A DNA stretch of 64,000 bases, from NCBI GenBank assembly GCA_021521415.1, contig JAIQDT010000295.1, positions 682,001 to 746,000 on the forward strand, written 5' to 3'. Source of the stretch: Bidens hawaiensis (Eukaryota > Streptophyta > Magnoliopsida > Asterales > Asteraceae). A model generated the notes under the pieces. It ran no database searches and had not been told where the DNA came from. It saw nothing but the letters and a program-made list of their open reading frames with translations. Made by a program: the position numbers and the translations under genes. The number at the start of each line of letters is the position of its first letter. The stretch's first letter is position 1. Of this stretch, positions 56,064 through 64,000 are shown one piece after another.

Positions 56064-57879
56064 GGTTCATCCAAGACCATTTCTGGTGAAAACTGGATCA
56101 TGGATAGCGGATGTTCTCGTCATATCATTGGGAATCTCGACCTATTAACCAACGTAAGAAACATTCAAGGGGGTTATATAGCGTTTGCAGGTAATTCTGG
56201 GGGCATGATAACACAAGAGGATGAAGTTTCAAATGGCCACATTACGTTCGAGAAAGTAAATTATTGTAACAAAGTTGATCATAACTTATTGAATGTATCG
56301 CAGATTTGTGATAAAAAGTACACTACGATATTTACTGACAAAGAATGTCTTATCTTGAAACCTGGTTATGTTATCCCCGAGGACATGGTTTTTATGCGAT
56401 CACCACGATCAAATGATATTTATGTTTTAAATATGAGCTCTAAAGTATCCACATCGATCGAAACATGTTTTGTCTCGAAAGCAACCGAGAAAGATTCGAT
56501 TCTATGGCATCGTAGAGTGGGTCACATACATGTCAGAAAGATGAATTATTTAATGGCAAATGACTTAGTTGAGGGTGTCTCGTTAAAGAATTTTAAGTTA
56601 TCTGACCACTGCGGTGCATGCAAAAAGGGCAAACAGAAGAAGAAGACACATCCCTCTAAGTTATTAAATTCCATTGATACTCCTCTGGAACGACTTCATA
56701 TGGATTTGTTTGGTCCAGTGAATCGTGCAAGTATTTCTGGAGATTGGTATTGTCTTGTAGTGACTGATGATTATTCAAGATACTCTTGGGTGTTATTTAT
56801 GAGTTCAAAAGATCAAACACCGGTTTTGGTACAAAATCTTATTACTAAGATCGAATCACTGTATAAACAAAAGGTGAGGAGAATCCGAAGTGATAACGGT
56901 ACTGAATTCAAAAAAACTATATTGGATTTCTTTTGTATTCAAAAGGGAATTCACAGAGAATATAATGCACCTTATGTACCTCAACAAAATGGTGTTGCTG
57001 AACGGAAAAATAGAACTCTGATTGAAGCTGCACGTACAATGCTTGCTGATTCAAAGCTTCCTATCCAATTCTGGAATGGGGCAGTGAATGTACAGCTTGT
57101 TATACGCTTAATAGAGTTCTAACTGTGCGACTCAAGAAAACAAGCTACGAGCTCTTAAATAATAGAAAACCTAATTTAAAGTACCTGGAACCATTTGGGT
57201 GTCCGTGTACAATGTTGAAGAAGGATTCGGGTAAATTTGAAGAAAAAGCTATCGAAGGGTATTTCTTGGGATATGCATCTCCAAAAAAGAGGGTGTTTAA
57301 TTTCACATCTGGTTGTGTTGAAGAATGGTACTATGTGGACTGTCAAAAGTACACAACTCCTTCTCAAGGGAAAGGTCCAGACTGGATGTTTGACTACGAT
57401 AGTTTATTTAATTCATTCACTCCTTCGACTAAACATATCGATGAAGATCTGGTTCGAGCATACTTTGAAGATCATTTGACCATTCCAAGATCTTCAAGTT
57501 CGAATGAAGTTGAAGTTCAAACAGATACTCCAACTGAAGAACCTCAAGTTGTTTCTCCAGTTGCTATTGATACTGTTTCTACTTCTTCTGATGATGATCA
57601 AGCTGATGTTCAAGTTATTGATCTTGACAGTGATAATGTTTCATCTCCCGAATTGGGTGAACATTACACTAACTTATTTGATAATGTTGTTGTTCCTGAG
57701 AATCCCACTCTTCGGATTCATGGATATAATCCACAGGAAAATATCATTGGAGAACTTGATGTGGGTGTTCGTACACGTCATCAAGTTGCTTCGTCAAGTG
57801 ATAATAACGTATTGTATGCTTATACTAACTTACATTCTTCGGGAATTGTAAATCTTGCTAAATTCTATTGCTTTCTATC
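56064..57879 (+). pseudogene. Copia protease and integrase, element C
   Basis: Protease motif WIMDSGCSRHIIGN (DSG near 56,103). Pre-integrase zinc region HRRVGHIHVRKM ... CGACKKGKQ (56,507-56,630). Integrase core: LHMDLFGPVNRAS (first Asp, near 56,700), RIRSDNGTEFKK (second Asp, near 56,890), and PQQNGVAERKNRTL (Glu, near 57,000). A two-base insertion or equivalent shift lies near 57,090; reading resumes with [23 protein letters not shown] and [15 protein letters not shown]. An acidic linker (57,500-57,650) leads to RT. The region upstream of the DSG motif has no ATG in frame but has an acceptor-like TTTGTGTGTAG ending at 56,063. Confidence 0.92.
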
Positions 57880-59434
57880 TCAAGTTGAGCCAACGACAGC
57901 TCATAAGGCACTTGAAGATCCTTTTTGGGTAGAAGCTATGCAAGAAGAATTACAGCAATTTGCACGTTTGGGTATTTGGGACTTAATATACAAACCTGCT
58001 AGAGTCAAGAAAGCTATTCCGACTAAGTGGGTATTTAAGTGTAAGAAGGATGATCGAGGGGTAATTGTGAGAAACAAGGCACGATTAGTGGTGCAAGGTT
58101 TTCATCAGCAAGAGGGTATTGATTACACAGAGGTATATGCTCCAGTTGCAAGATTAGAGTCGATTCGAATCTTCCTGGCTTATGCAGCTTATAAGAATAC
58201 TAAGGTTTATCAAATGGATGTTAAAAGTGTTTTTCTCAATGGTGAATTACACGAGGAAGTGTTTGTTCAACAACCACCTGGTTTTGAAGATCCTGATTAT
58301 CCTGACTATGTTTACCGATTAAACAAGGCTCTGTATGGTCTACATCAAGCCTCGAGAGCTTGGTATGGCACGCTCGCCAACCATCTGACAAATAATGGCT
58401 TCAAACGAGGAACTGTTGACTGCACTTTGTTTCATAAAACTATTGGTGATGATCTTCTTCTAGTCCAGATTTATGTTGACGATATTATTTTTGGGTCTAC
58501 AAACGACACATTGTGTAAGGAGTTCGAGAAATCCATGCAAACAAAGTTCGAGATGAGCTCGATGGGAGAGATGAATTTCTTTTTAGGGTTGCAGGTTCAC
58601 CAATCTGCTCACAGAATTTTTATTCACCAGACCAAGTATGTGAATGACGTCTTGAGCCGATACAAGATTTCTGCCGGAAAAATCCCTTCTACTCCTCTTC
58701 CAATAGGGCACAATTTATCATCGGATGAATTGGAGGATTCCGTTGATCCTACCCTCTATCGTGCCATGATTGGTTCTTTAATGTATTTAACGGCTTCTCG
58801 CCCTGATATTATGTTTGTTGTTTGTCTTTGTGCTAGGCTTCAAGCAAGTCCACGAGTGACTCATCTAGCTGCAGTCAAGAGAATTCTTTAGTATTTGAGG
58901 GGAAATCCAGACATCGGGTTGTGGTACCCCAAGGATGATACTTTCGACTTTACTGCCTACTCAGACTCAGATTATGGAGGATGCAAGATCAATTTCAAAT
59001 CAACGACTGCGGGATGTCAATTTTTAGGAAACCGGCTTGTTTCTAGGCAGTGTAAGAAGCAGACAACGGTCTGCACTTCAACCGCCGAATCTGAGTATGT
59101 TGCAGCCTCGAGTTGATGTTCCCAGGTTTTGTGGAAACAACAACATCTTCGCGACTACGGTTTGAAGTTTCTTACTACTCCTATTTTGATTGATAATTCT
59201 GCTGCTATTAGTATCACCAAGAATCCCGTACAACATTCTAAAACAAAACATATTGACATTCGATACCATTTTATACGGGATTGCTATGAAAAGAAATTAA
59301 TTGATCTTGAGAAAGTACATACTGACTTTCAGAAAGCCGATCTGTTTACTAAAGCTTTTGACAAAACGCGTTTTAAATTTTTGCTTGATTTAAACGGATT
59401 GAAGACCCTCACTAATATCCTTAAACAAGGATGA
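57880..59434 (+). pseudogene. Copia reverse transcriptase and RNase H, element C
   Basis: RT blocks: [86 protein letters not shown] and the active-site [16 protein letters not shown] near 58,470. RNase H: AYSDSDYGGCKIN near 58,960, STAESEYVAAS near 59,085, DNSAAISITKNP near 59,195 and HTDFQKADLFTKAF near 59,325, stop at 59,432-59,434. TAG at 58,889 and TGA at 59,114 break it. Apart from these the domain is full length and more intact than D's. Confidence 0.93.
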
Positions 59435-62400
59435 CTATCTTTATTTTCTGTCATATTTTTCTTTTAAAATTTATTTTGGTTTTAGGGGGTGAAAATCTAG
59501 AAAATACAAAAAGAGTGTGTTTTCGTTTGTATAGATAAAATCCAAAAAAATTGAAAAATCTCAAAATTCAAAAACATTGTGATTTCTATTCTTTAATAAT
59601 GTTTTTCCTTTTATTATTTAGAAAAATCAAAAACATTTTAAAATTTTTAAAAACCAAAAAGAATGTGATTTATGTTTTGTACAGAAAATTCCGAAAATCC
59701 AAAAAGATTGTGAATTTTGTTTTTGTTTATAAACAATTTGAAAAAGACAAAAATATTGTGTTTTTAAAGTTTGTATAGAGAAAAACCAAAATGATTTTTA
59801 GATTATTTTCTCGCTGAAAACTATGTCGGTTATTTAAGTTTGTGAAGCATGCTTGCATGTCTTGGTCCTATTATTCACTTGTGAATTGATGGTTAGCCAT
59901 TTATTTATAAACTTAAGTTAATTGGGGCGATTAAATTTATCTTTTCTTTATTTTATGCTCCTCAAAATTTTGAGTTTTTGAAGCAAAAAGAGAACATGAT
60001 AGTACATTGATTATCTTGACTCCAAATCCAGCAAAAAGTAAGCTTAAAAGATTGTGTGCTTAATTGCATTGGTGCATTGGTAGGTCTTAAAACAACCCAG
60101 TAGAGTAAAGTATGTGATATAAACATAAAGAAACACCAAATTGAAAGGGGTGTTAGTCTCTAGCAAAAGTCTCGGTAAGGATGGCAGAAATGTAATAACC
60201 AGTCATACTCAAGCCTTATATTTGTTGATCACCCAAAAATAAAAATAAAGCAAATAACAAGCGTTAGGATTCTGGACACTGTGAGTCTTTATGCGGCTTA
60301 ATCATCTGGTTATTCATAAGCATGAATATTTCACTCGCCTTCTAGAGTAAACCCAAAGTCATTAAACTTGATCACTGCTGTACTTCGTACAATTTAAATT
60401 ACTGACTTGATCAAAATCCGATGTTAGTCATACAATTGGTCCTCCCTTGCGTGCGTCTTAATACCATTAAGAAACGGACCCCAGGGGATACAATGTATGT
60501 AAGCCGACAGATGGACTCGTGCATACTCACTCACAGTAAAGAAAACTTGATGCATTGCTCAAATTTCGAAATTGATATCAAAATTTTGATAAACAATATA
60601 ATGGTTTAAGTCAAGTTGGGGTGATTTGGCAAAAATCAAATTAAGCTTGAACCGAGATTAGAGGCTGATAGTTTTTGATATTCTGTGCTTTAATTGAACA
60701 AATTAATTATATCACAAAAATACTTGAATGTGTGTTATTAGATTTATGTGGATAACAATACCAATGACCGACTTATCGCCAGTCATAATATCGCTAAAAT
60801 ATAAAACTGTGATAGAAGGGCAATTTGGTCAATATGATTCTCTGCTCAAACTCAACAAAAATATAAAAATATGTACTGTTTTTGATAAAATCATTGAAAA
60901 ACACAAAAAGATTGTCTATTGCTCTAAAAAAAATTTGGACAGGATATTCTTTTATAAATACATTCTTTAAATATTTTTACAAAATACCAAAAATATGTTC
61001 GTCTTCTTTGTACAAAATTTTTAAAATCATTTTAAGTTATGTTTCGGAAATCTGACACGTTTTTAACGTATTTGGTTGTCGGGATAGAAGGTCTCTCGAT
61101 AACCTAATTTATATTTAATTCATCTAATTATTTAATTTAAAATTAAATAACAGATTTTGTTTAGTTAAATTCCATTTCGTTATTTATGGATAACGAACTA
61201 GGTGATTCTTTAGCGAACTAGCTTCTGGTTCGCTATCCTAATTCGCTTCCGCACTCTGTAACGAATCATCCCTTCGTTATACATATTTAACGAATCCTGT
61301 AACGAATCGTATCACGAATCATGTCTTGATTCGCTACTTTAATTTAACGAATCAAGTAGCGATTCGCCTACATAAGGTAACGAATTGAGTTAGCGAATGT
61401 GCTAATTCGTTAACTTTAATTTAAACGAATCGTCTGATTCGTACAAGCTGTACCTCGGGTTGCGTGCAATGTTATATAAGACAAGAAAACGAATAGTCTT
61501 CCACTGTTCGCCTTCTTCCTTCATCTTTAAGATACCCTGTTCAAATTTTTTCTGAAATCTCGAATTTCTTGTTTGGATATTTCAAGGATATATTTGAGTT
61601 TCTAAGGTATAGCCGATCATGGCGATATAATTTTCGTCAAAAATGGCTACTTGTTGATAGTTAAATTATGAAATCTTAGGAGTTTAAGGGTTTCTGAAGT
61701 TTTGAAACCCATTTGTGTATAATTTATGTTCATAACTGTATGATTTTGATGTCATTATGATCGGAATCACATTCCGATACCCTTGGTGGGCTTCAATCAT
61801 GATTTGATTGTTGTTTGCCGGGTTAATTATTGTTTTGTGATATTGGTGTTTACTGTGGGTTCGTCTAACCTATGTACTTAGAGATTTTGAGTCTTAATCT
61901 CATTCATCTTCGATTACGAATGTAATTCCGAGTACAACGAGCTCGTTATTGTGATGATTCGACGATAGTTATGACCTAATCGTTTCTGGGTTCATCTTGT
62001 TGACTATCTGTGTTCATCCTAATTTTGACATTAACTTTGTGAAGTCAAAGAATAAGTCTTATTTATGACCATTCGTTAGTCTTAGCGAATTGGAACTGTT
62101 TCGTGTCCAATTCGTTAAGATTTTACACGAACTAGCTAAGCGAATAAAATGTTACACGAATCAGATTTGGATTCGCTTAAAATATAACGAACTAGAGTTT
62201 AGTTAGTTAAAATTAAATAGTAATTCGCTATGTTCAGTTTGTTAAGATATTTACTTGATAGCGAATCGCCTGATTCGTTATCTTATTGTAACGAATCAGA
62301 GTGATTCCCAACGAATGACATTTATTAAAATTTTAGAATTAAATTTTTTTTAAAGGATTTAATTAAAGGATTTAAATCGTCTAATACGTAAATAGATTAA

Positions 62401-62469
62401 TTACACATATCCTTTGATTATATATTCTGATATATATTCTCACATTCGATTTTATTGATACAGTAAAAC
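59435..62469 (+). other. Long non-coding spacer between pol and extra ORF, element C
   Basis: 3 kb without a gene. A/T-rich AAAATCCAAAAA-type runs at 59,440-59,790, then blocks that match D's spacer (for example ACTCAAGCCTTATATTTGTTGATCACC near 60,207, seen reversed in D near 15,300). TTCGTTA/TAACGAA motifs are dense at 61,160-61,450 and 62,070-62,310. Directly before the extra ORF lies TTTTATTGATACAG, acceptor-like. Confidence 0.65.
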
Positions 62470-64000
62470 ATGGCTGATCAAGAACAACAAAATCAACCAT
62501 CACAAGAACAACCTCCACAAGGACAACCACAAAAACAAGATCAACAAGCTGAAATGATCTTACTGTCATTCGATAAGAAGCACAACATCTGTGCTTATGT
62601 TGATCACGATGTGAGTGATTTGAGAACGTTTGGAGCAATGTTGACTTTCTTGCGACGTTCAAAGATATACTATGCAATCACTGCTAAACCTAAAGTGTAT
62701 CTTAGTATAATCAGACAATTTTGGAACACGGCGGAATATGTTGAGGCAGATAATTGGGTTCGAGCTACAATTAATCAGACTCCAATTACGGTTGATGTTG
62801 AGGTCATTCGTCGGGTACTTCAATTTGACGATAATGATGATAACCCTAGTGAATTTGACAGGACATTGGTTAGGGGTTTATTCACACGCTTGAATTATGG
62901 AGGTGATATTCGTAAATCTATGTTGAACAAGAATGGGTTGTGTCGACCATACAAGTATTTGTTGCATGTTTTACTTCATTGTATGAGTGGACGTCGCGGT
63001 GGTTTTGATGAGTGTAGACTAAGTATGCAGTCGGCGTTTGTTGCCCTAATCCTGAACAAGCCCTTCAACTACTCAGAACTCATCTTTGATCATCTGAAAG
63101 AACAAGTTCAGCAAACTCTACCGTCAGAGAAGTTCTTGATGTACCCTCGCTTTTTACAGCTAATTATTCAGGATTTGATTCCGAATTTGGTGATTGATCG
63201 ATCGTTGGTGAACGATGTTCTTGATATGGAACATATGAAATCTGAAACGGTGCATCGTATGTTAATCTATAGAAAAGACAAGCCACAGGATAAACGGATG
63301 ATTGGTCATATAATCAATCCGGATTACGTATGTCCTCCTAATGAACGCTGGATCCACGATGATTCGGATTCCGAGCGTGTGGGGAGAAGGTGGGAACAAT
63401 GATGATGGTGATAATGATGGTGGAGATGGTGAATGAGCTCTTAAAGAACAACAGGATGCAGTCGATGCTGCTCTAGCTACCACCATGAAAGCTCAGCTAG
63501 AAAGAAAAAGAAAGGGTAAAGTTGTAGCTACTTGTGAACCATCAAACAAGCCCCGTGTGTCTGCTGGGGCTGGGGTAATTATTGGAACTCCACCACCACG
63601 TCAATCAACTCCTCAATGCTCGGCAGTGCCGCTAACTACTAGCACTCCGATGCTTACCTTGACGACGACGTTGGTGTCACATGAGAGGCTCGGTCTTATT
63701 CATCAAATGGCGTTAACCGAGATACCGAGGCCTCCTACTGTGTTGTCTATAGTATCTTCTACCACATCAATGAGACCTCCTCCTCCGCCAACAACTACTC
63801 TTCCTCCACCTCCGCCTAGTGATGTCTCTTTCATGAGAATTACTCGGCCTCAAGGACCTGTTCAACCTGTTCATCCATCTGTATACAACTTGCCACCAGG
63901 TCGTCAAACAGAAATGCTGCTAAATCTGCTACATCTATATGAAAATCAAATGGCAGCTGACCATCAAACTCAAGAACGACTCATGGAGAATCAACGACGA
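62470..64000 (+). CDS. Extra ORF downstream of pol, element C, open at window end
   Basis: Unrecognised. ATG at 62,470 opens a Gln/Pro-rich start (MADQEQQNQPSQEQPPQ) followed by a folded-looking region: SFDKKHNICAYVDHDVSD, IRQFWNTAEYVEADNW, VEVIRRVLQFDDNDDNP, PYKYLLHVLLHCMSGRRGG, LIPNLVIDRSLVNDVL and MIGHIINPDYVCPP. This frame stops at 63,402. A one-base shift near there leads to an acidic Asp/Gly tract, a TGA at 63,434, and then an uninterrupted frame from 63,437 to the window end (188 codons) with a Pro-rich middle (RPPPPPTTTLPPPPP) and a possible helical end. The N-terminal 300 residues are shared with D (10,279-13,238). The location suggests an env-like ORF, but no membrane segment is visible. 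Confidence 0.75.

Larger units (their letters stand above)
50951..64000 (+). mobile_element. Copia element C, runs past window end
   Basis: Forward copia element of the same lineage as D: 5' LTR, Met-tRNA primer site, 1.1 kb leader, gag, pol, 3 kb spacer and an extra ORF still open at the window edge. The 3' LTR is not in the window, so total length exceeds 13 kb. It has a few stops and shifts plus a 170 bp duplication, fewer than D, so it is younger but not autonomous as it stands. Confidence 0.92.

Overview
This is plant nuclear DNA from the repeat-dense space between genes. Nearly every recognisable base belongs to an LTR retrotransposon or a CACTA transposon, and none of the coding regions is intact. 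The mixture (Ty1/copia elements with a large extra ORF after pol, Athila-type Ty3/gypsy elements with a tRNA-Asp primer site, very long solo LTRs beginning TGTAACACCCC) suggests a large-genome eudicot. Asteraceae is my impression from protein style only and could be wrong.

Layout. 1-821 is the end of a long LTR (family S) that cut into copia element A. A keeps a broken extra ORF (826-2,558), a polypurine tract and a 3' LTR (2,740-3,883); the ORF is also split by a 627 bp deletion derivative of another LTR element. A abuts the gag end of a reverse-strand copia element, B (3,884-9,596). B's LTR was hit by a CACTA-like miniature element and by a complete 3.15 kb solo LTR of family S. From 9,672 to 44,018 lies reverse-strand copia element D, flanked by AGATT duplications. 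Its gag is split by a 20 kb Athila-type gypsy element, G1 (22,111-42,141, duplication ATGTT). G1 in turn carries another family-S LTR in its leader and a CACTA insertion (duplication CTC) inside its integrase. A later inversion turned round G1's integrase 3' half, polypurine tract and 3' LTR start. Right of D are a decayed subtilisin-like protease (44,150-45,564), the only host-gene remnant; a copia integrase relic; a second Athila-type fragment, G2 (46,050-48,344); an LTR-like block; and forward copia element C (50,951 to beyond the window).

C and D are two diverged copies of one copia lineage and are the most informative part. They share an architecture: LTR, 1 kb leader, gag ending in a stop codon at one conserved place, pol, a 3 kb non-coding spacer, then a second long ORF with acceptor-like AG sites just before its ATG. 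Their LTRs carry an unusual tandem set of hairpins just upstream of the TATA box. The loops are conserved (G)GGATGT, and the stems differ in sequence from one hairpin to the next while staying self-complementary. This hairpin array and the extra ORF are my candidates for a little-described system.
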